A stretch of 64,000 nt of DNA from JABWAJ01 sp038323375 (GTDB lineage: Bacteria; Bacteroidota; Bacteroidia; Chitinophagales; Saprospiraceae): assembly GCA_038323375.1 (NCBI GenBank), contig JBBQGV010000015.1, positions 13,502 to 77,501 of the forward strand, written 5' to 3'. Of this stretch, positions 1 to 9,761 are shown in pieces (position 1 is the stretch's first letter; each line of letters begins with the position of its first letter). The position numbers and the translations under genes are program-made. The notes beneath the pieces are model-generated. The model was not told the DNA's origin, ran no database searches, and saw nothing but the letters and a program-made list of their open reading frames with translations.

Positions 1-2433
1 GATACAGCCGATCAAACCAAAGTGCAGCTCAATGACCTGATCAATACCGTCATTCTGGGCTTTTTGTTCGTTTTCTTTATCCTGCTGTTTTTTATGGGAC
101 TGGAAAGCGCTTTTTTTGTGGCTTTGGCAGTACCGTTGTCCACCATGCTTGCTTTCCTCTTCATGCCTTCGCTGGGTTTCACGCTGAACATCATGGTTTT
201 GTTCTCGTTGCTGCTGGCGTTGGGGATTATTGTGGACGACGCCATTGTGGTCATTGAAAATACGCACCGGATTTTTCATCAGCATCCGGAAATTGACATC
301 AAAACGGCAGCCAAAGCGGCGGCGGGTGAGGTGTTTGCCCCGGTATTGGCAGGTACCCTGACCACGATTGCGCCGTTTTTCCCGTTACTTTTCTGGCCGG
401 GCATTGCCGGTAAGTTCATGAAGTTTCTGCCGATGACCCTGATCATCACCTTGTTTGCATCCTTGTTCGTCGCCTTCATCATGAACCCCGTTTTTGCGGT
501 GGATACCATGAAACGCGAAGATGCAGTTAGGAAATCGAAATTTCGGAGAACGTTGCGCCCCATGGCTATTTTCGGCGTTTTGGCCCTGATTTCTTATTTG
601 GCGGGCAGTCTGCTGATGGGGAACTTAGCCATGGTTTTAGTTTTTTCGGTACCTTTATACATCTTCATCATCCAACCCGTTGCAGAAGGATTCCAGTTAG
701 GGGCATGGCCAGCTTTCATCCGCGGCTACCGAAATGTGTTGAATTTCCTGGTCAACCGCCGGGGTATGCCTTATGTGGCTATTTTCAGCACGGTGGTGTT
801 GTTGTTCCTGTCCATCGGTTTATTTGTTGCCTCCAATCCCAAAGTGGAATTTTTCCCGGAAGGGCAACCCAATTTTGCGTTTGTCTATTGTAAATTGCCG
901 GTAGGAACCGATGCCAGCGTAACCGACTCGTTGACCAAATTGATCGAAAAGAAGGTGTACGAAGTCATTGGGCAAAACAACCCGAACGTCAAATCGGTGA
1001 TCACCAACGTCGGCATCGGCGCAGGCGACCCGATGGATCCCGACCGCGTTGTGACGCCGCACAAGAGCAAGGTGGCCGTGGCTTTCGTTCCGTTCGAAAA
1101 GCGCCGCGATTTCAATACCGCTGAAACCCTGAATAAAATCAGGGAAAACATCAAAGGCATCCCGGGCGCTGAAATTTCTGTGGAAAAAGAACCCAGCGGC
1201 CCGCCCGTAGGCAAGCCGATTACCGTTGAAATTGGCGGCGACGACTACGAAACCCTGGCAGGGATTCAGACCGAAGTGATTAATAAAATTGCAGCCGCAG
1301 GGATTGAAGGCATTGAAGATTTGCGCTCCGACCTCGTGCGCAACAAGCCAGAAATCCTGATCAAGGTGGATGTGCCCAAAGCGCAGGCCGACGGATTGAG
1401 CAGTGCCCAGATCGTGTTAGACATCCGAAAAGCGCTTTTTGGTTCGGAAGCCTCCAAGTTCCGCGACGCTGAAGAAGATGAAGATACGCCCATTATGGTG
1501 CGCCTTGATCCGGTTTACCGCGACCGACTGGAGGACTTGATGAACATGGAAATTGCCTTTATGGATATGGGTTCGGGCATGTTCAAACAAGTTCCGATTT
1601 CCGCTTACGCTACCATTGAATACACCACAACCTTCACCGGCATCAACCGCAAAGGCTTCCGACGGGTGGTGACGTTGGGCTCGAATGTGTTGGGCGGTTA
1701 CAATGCCAACGAAATTGTAGGGCAAATCAACCAGGTCATTTCTACCCTCGATTTGCCGGAAGGCTACGACGTGAAGATGACCGGCGAGCAGGAAGACCAG
1801 GCGGAAACCACCGGCTTCCTTGGTTCGGCGTTCCTCGGCGCACTGGCGCTAATGTTCCTGATCATGGTGACGCAGTTTAACAGCGGCTCCAAACCGTTCA
1901 TCATTTTTTCAACCGTTTTGTTCAGCCTCATCGGGGTGTTCCTCGGGCACGCCATCACCGGCATGACCATGTCCATCATCATGACCGGGGTCGGGATTTT
2001 TGCCCTTTCGGGAATTGTGATCCGAAACGGGATTCTGCTGCTGGAATTTGCGGACGTGTTGCAACAACGCGGCGTCCCATTCCGGGAAGCCATCATCGAA
2101 GCCGGTACCACCAGGATCACGCCGGTATTCCTGACGGCCATCTGTTCCATCGCAGGGTTGATTCCGTTAGCCATCGGCTTGAATATGAGTTTCTCCAGCC
2201 TGCTGACCACCGGGCATGCACATTTTTACCTCGGCGGCGACAACGTTGCGTTCTGGGGCCCACTGGCGTGGACGATGATTTTTGGTCTGATTGTAGCCAC
2301 CTTCCTGACGTTGCTGGTGGTGCCTTGTATGCTGTATGCTTATGAAAGCTTCCGCAAAGGGGTATCGAACGTGCTCGGCCGTAGCCTTGTACGCAAGAAA
2401 GAACCGCAGGTAGAAGAATACCTATCAGAATAA
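1..2433 (+). CDS. RND efflux pump inner-membrane subunit, N-terminus outside window
   Basis: C-terminal ~810 residues of an RND-superfamily transporter (AcrB/CzcA type), the proton-driven inner-membrane part of a tripartite exporter. The frame is open from base 1, so the gene begins upstream. Seen: a first membrane bundle carrying LGIIVDDAIVVIEN, whose two adjacent Asp are the family's proton-relay residues; a long periplasmic porter region in the middle; and a second membrane bundle containing GIVIRNGILLLEF near the end. Family members are about 1000-1200 residues, so roughly the first quarter to third is missing. The TAA stop is followed by a strong terminator. The adaptor and outer-membrane channel genes are expected upstream; the substrate cannot be told from sequence. 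Confidence 0.93.
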   Translation, partial: DTADQTKVQLNDLINTVILGFLFVFFILLFFMGLESAFFVALAVPLSTMLAFLFMPSLGFTLNIMVLFSLLLALGIIVDDAIVVIENTHRIFHQHPEIDIKTAAKAAAGEVFAPVLAGTLTTIAPFFPLLFWPGIAGKFMKFLPMTLIITLFASLFVAFIMNPVFAVDTMKREDAVRKSKFRRTLRPMAIFGVLALISYLAGSLLMGNLAMVLVFSVPLYIFIIQPVAEGFQLGAWPAFIRGYRNVLNFLVNRRGMPYVAIFSTVVLLFLSIGLFVASNPKVEFFPEGQPNFAFVYCKLPVGTDASVTDSLTKLIEKKVYEVIGQNNPNVKSVITNVGIGAGDPMDPDRVVTPHKSKVAVAFVPFEKRRDFNTAETLNKIRENIKGIPGAEISVEKEPSGPPVGKPITVEIGGDDYETLAGIQTEVINKIAAAGIEGIEDLRSDLVRNKPEILIKVDVPKAQADGLSSAQIVLDIRKALFGSEASKFRDAEEDEDTPIMVRLDPVYRDRLEDLMNMEIAFMDMGSGMFKQVPISAYATIEYTTTFTGINRKGFRRVVTLGSNVLGGYNANEIVGQINQVISTLDLPEGYDVKMTGEQEDQAETTGFLGSAFLGALALMFLIMVTQFNSGSKPFIIFSTVLFSLIGVFLGHAITGMTMSIIMTGVGIFALSGIVIRNGILLLEFADVLQQRGVPFREAIIEAGTTRITPVFLTAICSIAGLIPLAIGLNMSFSSLLTTGHAHFYLGGDNVAFWGPLAWTMIFGLIVATFLTLLVVPCMLYAYESFRKGVSNVLGRSLVRKKEPQVEEYLSE

Positions 2434-2474
2434 CGCAACAGCAAGACCTCTTTCTGAACCGGAATTTATGATTA

Positions 2475-2511
2475 GCGGTCCTGCGACTTGGAGTTGCAGG
2501 ACCGCTTTTTT
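2475..2511 (+). terminator. Rho-independent terminator of the RND gene
   Basis: A perfect GCGGTCCTGC/GCAGGACCGC stem is followed by a run of T. It lies between the stop of the efflux gene and the end of the convergent T9SS gene, so it probably ends the efflux operon transcript. Confidence 0.85.
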
Positions 2512-2513
2512 GT

Positions 2514-4049
2514 CTATTCCAGCACCACAAACTTCTGCAATGGCAATGGCCCCCGCTCTGATTGGACGGACAAAAAATAAATACCCGCTGACAAGCCGCT
2601 TATGGCCATGCCCGCCACGCCGCCATTAAATTCCAGCATGTCCTGTTTCACTAGCTTGCCCAGCGCGTCATAAATCCGTACCGAGGTTCGGTGCAGCCCG
2701 GGTTCCCCAGTTTCTACCGACACCCGATCGCGGGCAGGGTTGGGATAAATGTTCAGGGCCTCCCAAAGTGGCAGCGCCTCCTCCACCCCCACCACCAACT
2801 CACAAGGTGGCGCAGGCGTTTCCCCCTCCACCAAAGGCCCAAGGCGGTAATTGGGAAAATGCGGCATACTCCGAAACATCGGATAAGGCAATTGAATAGC
2901 GTGCTGCTCCACGCCACAAGCCAACCCTGGCTCATCCGGATAGTGGATGACGTGAATGACGTCACAACTGTTGCAATAGCAGTACATGCGGCAGTCGGGG
3001 CCTAATTGAAGCCGTTCAAACCAGGTTTCAAACGGCGAAACGTATCCATCATATTCTGCCACTACCTGCACACTACCTGCAATGTCTTCCACTTCCGTAT
3101 CGAACTGCATCATCGTTTCTGAAGTGGTGATGTAGAGATAGCGGGAATTCGGGGAAAACGCCGCGCCGCCCACCGGGTAATCGTCGTTTTCAATGGGGAT
3201 ATACTGAAAATTGCTCAACAAACCCGTGCTGCGGTCAAAATCATATAAATGGATGCCGTCTATCGGGGAATAATTGACATATTTACTGCCATCGGGGGAG
3301 AAGTTGGCTTGACCGGAACCTTGGCCTAATCGCGTAGAAGAATCCCCTATTGTTTGTAAAAAAGGCCCATGTAGTCCAGTTTCGTCTAACAATAAATGAT
3401 AATGTTTGTTAGATAAATATTCTCTGGTGAAAATCCACCAAATTTCACCATTTGCATGTTTTACTGCGGTCAATTCTCCAAAATTAAGAGTATCTTCAAT
3501 TACTGGTTCGTTTTTAATGATAACTCGTCCCAAACCCTCATTAGCATTCATGTCTATTTCGGTGACATACAATACATTAGTTAAAACATCGAAAACAGGG
3601 TTTGTTACATATATGATTCCTAAATGCAGTAAGTAATACTGATTAGAACTACTTGGACTTGGAAGCGCTAAGACACTTTGGCGACCTGCCGTATATCCGC
3701 CTAACGATCCGTCGCATTGAGCTGAGTGTACTTGTCCCGGATTTAAATTGTTTCCATTTTCCATCAACCCATGATTGGCATTTGCTATTTGACAACCATT
3801 TGTATAAAACGCAAGATCGCCCGTAGCACTACTCATTATTGCTACGCTACCAAAAAGGCTTAGCAAGAGATTTCTACTTCCAGTTATAACGGTAGATTCA
3901 TTAAAATCGAGAAAAGAGCCTTCAATTCCAGGAATCGTATCGTTATAATCATAGCCAAAAAGCCAGATGTAGTCATGTTTTTGAGCAATCAACTTAGCAC
4001 TGAAAATAAAAAGCATGATGAGAAAGAAGTATTTCTTTTTCATGACCAA
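2514..4049 (-). CDS. T9SS-secreted protein with C-terminal sorting domain
   Basis: A 511-residue exported protein. The N-terminus (MKKKYFFLIMLFIFSAKLIA, then Q) is a Sec signal peptide. The last ~80 residues form a type A T9SS sorting domain: IYPNPARDRVSVETG, a central IYDALGKLVK strand, and GLSAGIYFLSVQ before the end. The middle has beta-propeller-like repeats (NFSPDGSKYVNYSP, AFSPNSRYLYITTS), typical of PQQ/WD-like secreted proteins of this phylum. A CDVIHVIHYPDEPGLAC segment resembles the decayed gene at 9115-9630, so the two are probably paralogues. It is likely released or anchored at the cell surface after CTD cleavage. Substrate or ligand unknown. Confidence 0.85.
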   Translation of the reverse strand: MVMKKKYFFLIMLFIFSAKLIAQKHDYIWLFGYDYNDTIPGIEGSFLDFNESTVITGSRNLLLSLFGSVAIMSSATGDLAFYTNGCQIANANHGLMENGNNLNPGQVHSAQCDGSLGGYTAGRQSVLALPSPSSSNQYYLLHLGIIYVTNPVFDVLTNVLYVTEIDMNANEGLGRVIIKNEPVIEDTLNFGELTAVKHANGEIWWIFTREYLSNKHYHLLLDETGLHGPFLQTIGDSSTRLGQGSGQANFSPDGSKYVNYSPIDGIHLYDFDRSTGLLSNFQYIPIENDDYPVGGAAFSPNSRYLYITTSETMMQFDTEVEDIAGSVQVVAEYDGYVSPFETWFERLQLGPDCRMYCYCNSCDVIHVIHYPDEPGLACGVEQHAIQLPYPMFRSMPHFPNYRLGPLVEGETPAPPCELVVGVEEALPLWEALNIYPNPARDRVSVETGEPGLHRTSVRIYDALGKLVKQDMLEFNGGVAGMAISGLSAGIYFLSVQSERGPLPLQKFVVLE

Positions 4050-4058
4050 ATATGTTAA

Positions 4059-4090
4059 CAGGCGATAACCGACAAGGAGGCTATCGCCTG
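4059..4090 (-). terminator. Hairpin between two T9SS genes
   Basis: A 9-bp perfect stem (CAGGCGATA/TATCGCCTG) around a ~14-nt loop lies just downstream of the gene ending at 4110. No clear T run follows on the minus strand, so termination or mRNA 3'-end protection is only a guess. Confidence 0.4.
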
Positions 4091-4109
4091 AGTGATTGAA
4101 GGAATAATG

Positions 4110-4886
4110 TTATCTGACTACGGAAAACTTGGCCGCGGGCAATGTAAGGTTTTCTCCTTCTACTTGCAGAAAGTAGATGCCCGGCAAAAGATCGTTTACG
4201 TCAAATGAAGCAGTACCGGATTCCAAAGCTAATGTCGCAGTCTTCAGCTTTTTGCCAAGTACATTGTAAATCACCACATCCACTTGCGTTGTCTCTTTGA
4301 GATTGGTTGTTAATGCAATCCAGTCAGCCGCAGGGTTAGGATATAGGCTAATCGAAGGCAATGCTGCCGGCGACGGCTGGCGGCGCAAAGGCACAGCAAT
4401 GGTACACAAGACGGAGTCTTCGTAAGTGGTGTCCGGAGCAACCAAAGCGTACAGGCTGCGCGCAAAATAAACCGCTTGCCCCCCTTCCAACGGGCACATT
4501 GTGGCGATGGCCAGCAGGGTATCTTTTTGGGTATTCGTGAAGGTATCTATACCCGAAGCAATGGAATTAAAAAACAGGCGGTTGACAATCTGAAGCATTT
4601 CGGCGGGCGTCTCCGTCGTCGTAATGGCGTCGTTATCCGTTTTTAGTGCGGCAAGGCCGGCTTCTGAGTCTTCCAAAATCCGAATCCCAAGCGTATCTAA
4701 GGAGAAACCAATAGCCGATGCAGCGGCAACAATCGCTGCTTTCAACCCCAGCAGGCTGTCCGCTTCGGCTTCTGTGGAAGCGGTGTTGGCCTGAATACTG
4801 AGGCTGAGTAAGGCTTCAAATTTTGTTACCAACAGGCTATCGTACGCTGCGAGGTCTTCCAGGTCTTTTTCTGCGGGTATCAACAC
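4110..4886 (-). pseudogene. C-terminal half of split T9SS beta-helix protein
   Basis: 258 codons with no signal peptide, beginning at a poor GTG start that overlaps the stop of the 4880-6808 frame (GTGTTGA). It encodes a helical linker followed by a complete T9SS sorting domain (LYPNPAADWIALTTN, VIYNVLGKKLK, LPGIYFLQVEGENLT). A T9SS cargo domain is useless without an export signal, and the upstream frame has a signal but no sorting domain. The two frames are therefore best read as one ~900-residue protein broken by a frameshift at about 4880-4890. Re-initiation at GTG is the alternative, but would give a cytoplasmic sorting domain. Confidence 0.7.
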
Positions 4887-6808
4887 CGCTTGAGCAGGCC
4901 AATGTAGTGGTCTTTGAATTCGTTGCCGCGGAGCAAGGAGCCTTCGTTCAGCCCAAAAAACTGGATGCCAAGTTCGGTTTCATCCATGATGTTGCAGGTT
5001 ACATTGCTGCTTGTGGAGTTGGCACCGAAAATCCCCTTTGTTTCGGTAAAGGAGACGGCGTCCGGTTCGATAATTTCATTGCAACTCACTAAGGGTTTCC
5101 AGGAACCCAAAAAACGAATGCCATCGTATTCGACATTGTCATCTGCCATAAAAATGGTATTGTTGACTATTTTGATAAAACTGCCTGAAGTAACCTGAAT
5201 GCCGGTACGGGCATTCGACAGGGCAATGAAATTATCCAGAACTTTGTAAACACCCTCAAATCCGATCGGGGTTTCATTTATCCGTATTCCGATGGCATCC
5301 GGAAGCGTACCCACTTCATCCATAGATATATCGTTGTTTTGGATGGTAGCGTAACTTGGTATGTTTTCCAGCAAATGAATACCTGCCTGAGAAGCTTCTA
5401 TTACATTATTATAAATATTGAAGCGCCCACTAAAGTTCACCCTCACTCCGTAAATAACATTCGTCATATAGTTGTCTGTAACTGTCAGGCGGGTTCCGGA
5501 GCAACTAATTGCACCGAAGCAGTTAATAAATGTTGGAGCATAGTCTTTGCCTAAGCCTTTTTGCTGAAAAAGCCGTTGACCAGTTGAACCGCCGGTGGTG
5601 CGAATAGCATAACCTGAGCCCGGAGTGCCCGCAGTTACGATGTTTTCAAAGCTGTTGTAATTGCAAACTACATTACTTTCATAAGAAAGGATGCCGTTGC
5701 GCAGGTTTTTGAAATGGTTTTTTAATGTTTTATTAGGCGCTGAAATATCAATAGCCGAAAGGTTGGAGAGTGATATCCCTGTTAGTCCTTTTTGGCCTGC
5801 ATAAGGTGGCAACAGGCCGCCTTCTATTAAAAAAGTATTGTTGGACAAGCGGGTAACATTTACAGCGCCAAATTCATTCTTGCTTTGGGCACGAAGACTG
5901 ATCAGGTTATTGATAAAATCCGTATTCGCTATATTCAGTGTTGACCCTGCCCCGGCGAATATCGCATCTTTGCCATCCCGTATAGTGCAATTAATAACCA
6001 CCAATTCGCCGCCTGGTTTGACTTCAATAGCATCCCACATGGCTTCGCAGCCATAAATTTCTACGTTGATCAGGGTAAGTTTTTGGCCGTTCAATACAAT
6101 GATTTTTGCGTTTTCTTTCATAATGATGGTCCCTGGAGCAATAAAGGATCGAAAACAATAGTCTTCATCAACAATTAATGTACCGTCAATTACAAGATTA
6201 TCCATCTGGCACTCATTCTCATTCACGCAGCATACCTCAACGAGAGGAGCGTCCGGGTCAACGATGCTTTGCTGAGCTTCCGATACCTCAACTGTACCTT
6301 CAATGATACCAAAATCGCCTAAGAGAACTATATTACCTGCAGCATCACCTGAACCAGGAACACCAACAACACCTGCTTCTACTGAAACCGGTACGTTTCC
6401 TGAGAGAGGTAATGTCTCCTCACTAAGTCTAAGTTGAAAATAATAAATCTTGGTTTCGTTCGCCGCAAAAGATGCAGTTCTGTCTATTTTTACATAGGTA
6501 AGTGGCGGGAATTCTTCAGTATAAGGCGTTCCAAAACCTGGAGCGGTACATATTTCCAGTGTTGACTCTACAAATGCAATGGTAATTTCTACTGTAGCAG
6601 CAGCGCCTAAATTTTTGACCTCTGCTGTAAATTCGATGCACCCGCAGTAACGATTATCCAACGTATTCGAATTGTTACTTAACGACACGTCTATGACAGG
6701 CGTAAATACCGGGGTAGAAGCAGTTGCGTGATTAGTCATGAGTAAGCAGGAAAAAAGTAAAAGAGTGATCAGGTAGACGGTAGACGGTAGACGTCTCCCA
6801 GATTGCAA
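4880..6808 (-). pseudogene. N-terminal half of split T9SS beta-helix protein
   Basis: About 640 codons with a signal peptide (VYLITLLLFSCLLMTNHATA), a CARDB/adhesin-like beta domain (residues ~30-190) and a right-handed parallel beta-helix (~200-640) rich in N-N and G turns such as VNCTIRDGKDAIF and IYNNVIEASQAGI. Such proteins usually carry a C-terminal T9SS domain; here that domain is in the next frame (4110-4886). The start is also doubtful: the open frame begins at TTG 6808. An ATG at about 6829 is followed by an A6 tract, and one more A there would fuse it in frame as MKKTKRIALQSG. Both ends of the frame thus look affected by single-base indels. Confidence 0.7.
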
Positions 6809-7260
6809 GGCAATGCGTTTGGTTTTTTCATAATTATTAGAAATTTGGTTAAATGATGGTCGTAATTTAATTGATTCAAATTAATTATCCAAATTTATAC
6901 AGTTAATTTGTAAGACATTATACAAAAAAACATATCCATCCTGCGACTTGAAGCCGCTGGGCCGCTTTTCGTTCCTCCATTATTTTAGCCGGTTTGTGCT
7001 CCATGGAAAAACACGAAGCATTCTACCTCCTTGAGAGAAGTCAGCATCCAGACTTTTACTGAAAAAGTCGTAGTACCACTTTTGTTGACTTACTTCATAG
7101 TTATTTAGACCAATTACATGTTTCACAAAAGGATAAAAAAGTAGTAACATTTTCAGCCAACTTCCGTTTGACCATTTTACAGGGTTAATCAGTTTTTCAT
7201 AACCTGTAGGCTATTTCACACACACGATACTTATTCCACGAACTTGAAAAGACATTTTAT
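6809..7260. other. Divergent intergenic region
   Basis: About 450 bp, AT-rich, between the minus-strand beta-helix gene and the plus-strand peroxidase gene. It must hold both promoters. No convincing ORF, RNA gene or repeat was seen; a weak echo of the 2475 hairpin sequence (CCTGCGACTTGAAG) occurs near 6940. Confidence 0.4.
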
Positions 7261-8577
7261 ATGCGTAAGACTTACTTAGTTTTTTTCACAATTATGGCAT
7301 TTATATTTGCCTGCAAGCATGAGTCTTTTGGTACCCTTGACCTGGAGATGACGCAACTCATCGGAGACTTGAAGCAATATCGCCTCCCCAACAGCGATGA
7401 TTACGCCAATATTCCACAATCTTCGGCAAATCCGCTCACGGCAAACAAAGTGAGCCTCGGCAAAATGTTGTTCTTTGAGCCGGGCTTCGGCGTAGAGGCC
7501 ACGCACGCTGAAAACAGGCGGACTTTTACTTGTGCTTCCTGCCATATTCCTTCCGCCGGATTCCGTCCCGGGCGCTTTCAGGGCATTGCCGATGGCGGCC
7601 TGGGCATCGGACTTAACGGCGAAGGCCGGATGATGTCTTCCATTTACGTTCCCAGCGAAATTGACGCGCAAGGTGCCCGCCCGCTAAGCGTGCTGAATGT
7701 GGCTTTTGTAAGCAATACCATGTGGAACGGATCTTTTGGCTCGGAGGGGGTTAACGTGGGTACAGAAGCCCGCTGGGGGGTAGCCGACCCGGGCACGGCC
7801 ATCAACCACGAACGATTGGGTGCCCTGGAAGGCCAGAATATTGAAGGGTTAAAAGTCCACCGACTGCTATATACCAAAGAACTCGTGGAAGCGAACGGCT
7901 ACAAACAGTTCTTCGATGAAGCCTTTCCGGATGTGCCCACAGCCGAGCGCTACACCCGCAAAACGGCCAGCTTTGCCATCTCTGCCTACCTGCGTTCGCT
8001 GCTGACTACCGAAGCGCCGTTTCAGCGTTGGCTGAAAGGAGACCGGGCAGCTATGAGCGACGATCAAAAACGCGGCGCCATTGCATTTTTTGGAAAAGCC
8101 GGCTGCAACCGCTGCCACAATGAGCCAAACCTTGGTTCTGTAACCTTTCAGGCGCTCGGCGTAGAAGATTTGTTTGAAAACGGCGGCTTAAAAACTTCGG
8201 AAGCAGACCTGCGCAATCTGGGCCGCGGCGGCTTCACCGGAAATCCGGAAGATTTATATAAATTCCGGGTTCCGCAGCTTTATAACCTGGGCGATTCCGG
8301 CCCCTATTTCCACGGCAGCAGCAAACAAACGCTGGAAGAAGTGGTCGAATACTTCAACAATGGCGTCCACGAAAATCCGAGGGTGCCCGTGAGCCAGATT
8401 TCGCCTTTTTTCCACCCGCTCGGCTTGAACGAAGAAGAGAAAAAAGACTTAGTTGCTTTTATCCGCGACGGGTTGAGGGATCCGAATTTGCAGCGGTACG
8501 TTCCTGAGCAAATCATGTCTGGTTTGTGTTTTCCGAATAATGACTATGTGTCGCAGGCGCAAACGGGTTGTAATTAG
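7261..8577 (+). CDS. Di-haem cytochrome c peroxidase family lipoprotein
   Basis: 438 residues. The N-terminus is a lipoprotein signal (MRKTYLVFFTIMAFIFAC; Cys follows the hydrophobic core). Two CxxCH haem-attachment sites are visible, CASCH (~residue 90) and CNRCH (~residue 285), as in bacterial di-haem cytochrome c peroxidases and MauG-like enzymes. FRVPQLYNLGDSGPYFHG matches the conserved C-terminal haem environment of the family. Predicted role: periplasmic peroxide reduction or oxidation of a substrate using cytochrome c electrons. It stands alone, with no partner gene beside it. Whether it is a peroxidase or a MauG-type oxidase cannot be decided here. Confidence 0.9.
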   Translation: MRKTYLVFFTIMAFIFACKHESFGTLDLEMTQLIGDLKQYRLPNSDDYANIPQSSANPLTANKVSLGKMLFFEPGFGVEATHAENRRTFTCASCHIPSAGFRPGRFQGIADGGLGIGLNGEGRMMSSIYVPSEIDAQGARPLSVLNVAFVSNTMWNGSFGSEGVNVGTEARWGVADPGTAINHERLGALEGQNIEGLKVHRLLYTKELVEANGYKQFFDEAFPDVPTAERYTRKTASFAISAYLRSLLTTEAPFQRWLKGDRAAMSDDQKRGAIAFFGKAGCNRCHNEPNLGSVTFQALGVEDLFENGGLKTSEADLRNLGRGGFTGNPEDLYKFRVPQLYNLGDSGPYFHGSSKQTLEEVVEYFNNGVHENPRVPVSQISPFFHPLGLNEEEKKDLVAFIRDGLRDPNLQRYVPEQIMSGLCFPNNDYVSQAQTGCN

Positions 8578-8578
8578 T

Positions 8579-8652
8579 GTCTGTCTTTAGAGTGCGATAG
8601 CGGTGTTGTGCTCGAACGCTAAAGAGCAGACACGGGATTAAAAAGACAGACA
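8579..8652. repeat. Short palindromic element with TGTCTGTCTTT ends
   Basis: About 74 bp bounded by TGTCTGTCTTT and its inverse AAAGACAGACA, directly after the peroxidase stop. A one-ended relative (TGTCTGTCTTTATAGTCCG) lies at 34166. Probably a MITE-like or palindromic intergenic repeat. Confidence 0.5.
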
Positions 8653-8752
8653 GCAAATAAGGGTGTCACTCGAAGTGTAATGTCGTCAACTTAGCGAACG
8701 ATTACCACGAAGTGGTTGAAAATGAATAGGGGGTTGTGTAAAGAGGCAAAAG

Positions 8753-8863
8753 GCAAAGTGCAAAAGGCAATTTTGTTTCATAACACCTGTTGCTTTTGAA
8801 AACAAACAGAACGACTTTTTGAAATCATCCAATTTCGCAGAATTATTGCCTTTTGCACTTTGC
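8753..8863. repeat. 19-bp inverted repeat
   Basis: GCAAAGTGCAAAAGGCAAT at 8753-8771 is repeated as a perfect inverse at 8845-8863 around a ~73-bp spacer. It lies in non-coding sequence between the peroxidase and a decayed T9SS gene. In style it matches the hairpin at 11859-11944, another purine-rich GCAAA palindrome. Confidence 0.55.
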
Positions 8864-8984
8864 ACCTTAGTACACAGCCCCGTAGGTCGCATAAACGAAA
8901 TGTAACGCGCAACCCCGAATGGGGTTGAATCTTAATACGCCACATGCCATGGTCAGCAAATTGAAGCCAGTGCCGGGCAAAGTG

Positions 8985-9075
8985 CATTGGTAAATACGTC
9001 ACAGTGGCCTGCAGGTATATATTTCTGCATCCTCTACGAAGATGCCGGACAGGCAAATAACCAATCGGCGCATCA
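8985..9075 (+). pseudogene. Isolated T9SS sorting-domain tail fragment
   Basis: About 25 codons reading NTSQWPAGIYFCILYEDAG, nearly the same as NTAQWPAGIYFCTLQSDGG at the end of the 9115-9630 frame. It is the last strand of a sorting domain with no gene in front, so it is a leftover of a duplicated or deleted paralogue. Confidence 0.6.
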
Positions 9076-9114
9076 CGCCAGCTTATTGCCGTTTACGATG
9101 GCTTCCTGTCTTTT

Positions 9115-9630
9115 TTGCCCACTACTTTTTTTGAGCACATGCTGGCTCCTGACGGTAAAATTTACGTTACCTCCACCAACGGGGTTAACCGCTTGCATGT
9201 CATCCACAACCCCAACGAGCCGGGTGCAGCCTGCAATCTGGAACAGCATGGCATTCGGCTACCCACTTTTCATGCCTTTGCGGCACCCAATTTTCCGCAT
9301 TTCCGGCTCTACGACCTTCCGGGCAGCCCGTGCGATACGCTGGGCATTTCTACGGCTGATCAGGAACCGGAACCGCAGGAAGAAGGGATCAAGATTTTTC
9401 CTAATCCAGCGGATGGAATGGTGTATATCCAACTGCCCCCGGATGTTGCTGGGAAACTGCGGGTGTGGAATGCCGCAGGCCAAGTGATGTTCCACGAGGA
9501 AATCCGGGAGCGTGCCGGGCAACGCCTGTCAATAAATACTGCGCAGTGGCCTGCGGGGATATATTTTTGTACGCTGCAAAGCGATGGCGGCAGGGCAAGC
9601 CGACGGGTTGCTTTTGTTGTGAATCATTGA
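9115..9630 (+). pseudogene. 5'-truncated T9SS-secreted protein
   Basis: 171 codons with no signal peptide. The first ~70 residues (MLAPDGKIYVTSTNGVNRLH, VIHNPNEPGAACNLEQHGI) match the end of the propeller-like part of the intact gene at 2514-4049. The rest is a full T9SS sorting domain (IFPNPADGMVYIQ, RVWNAAGQVMF, QWPAGIYFC). The N-terminal two thirds are gone, so the product could not be exported. Read as a remnant of a paralogue of the 2514 gene. Confidence 0.75.
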
Positions 9631-9761
9631 GCACTTTTGCATCGCAATAAGACCTGATGTGTGGGTATTTCAAAAATTAAACCACTCCTTCGGCAATAAT
9701 CCCCTGCTATATTGTAGTTTTAAGGTCTCTCTTATTGTGTTTAAAAAATCGCCGATAACGA

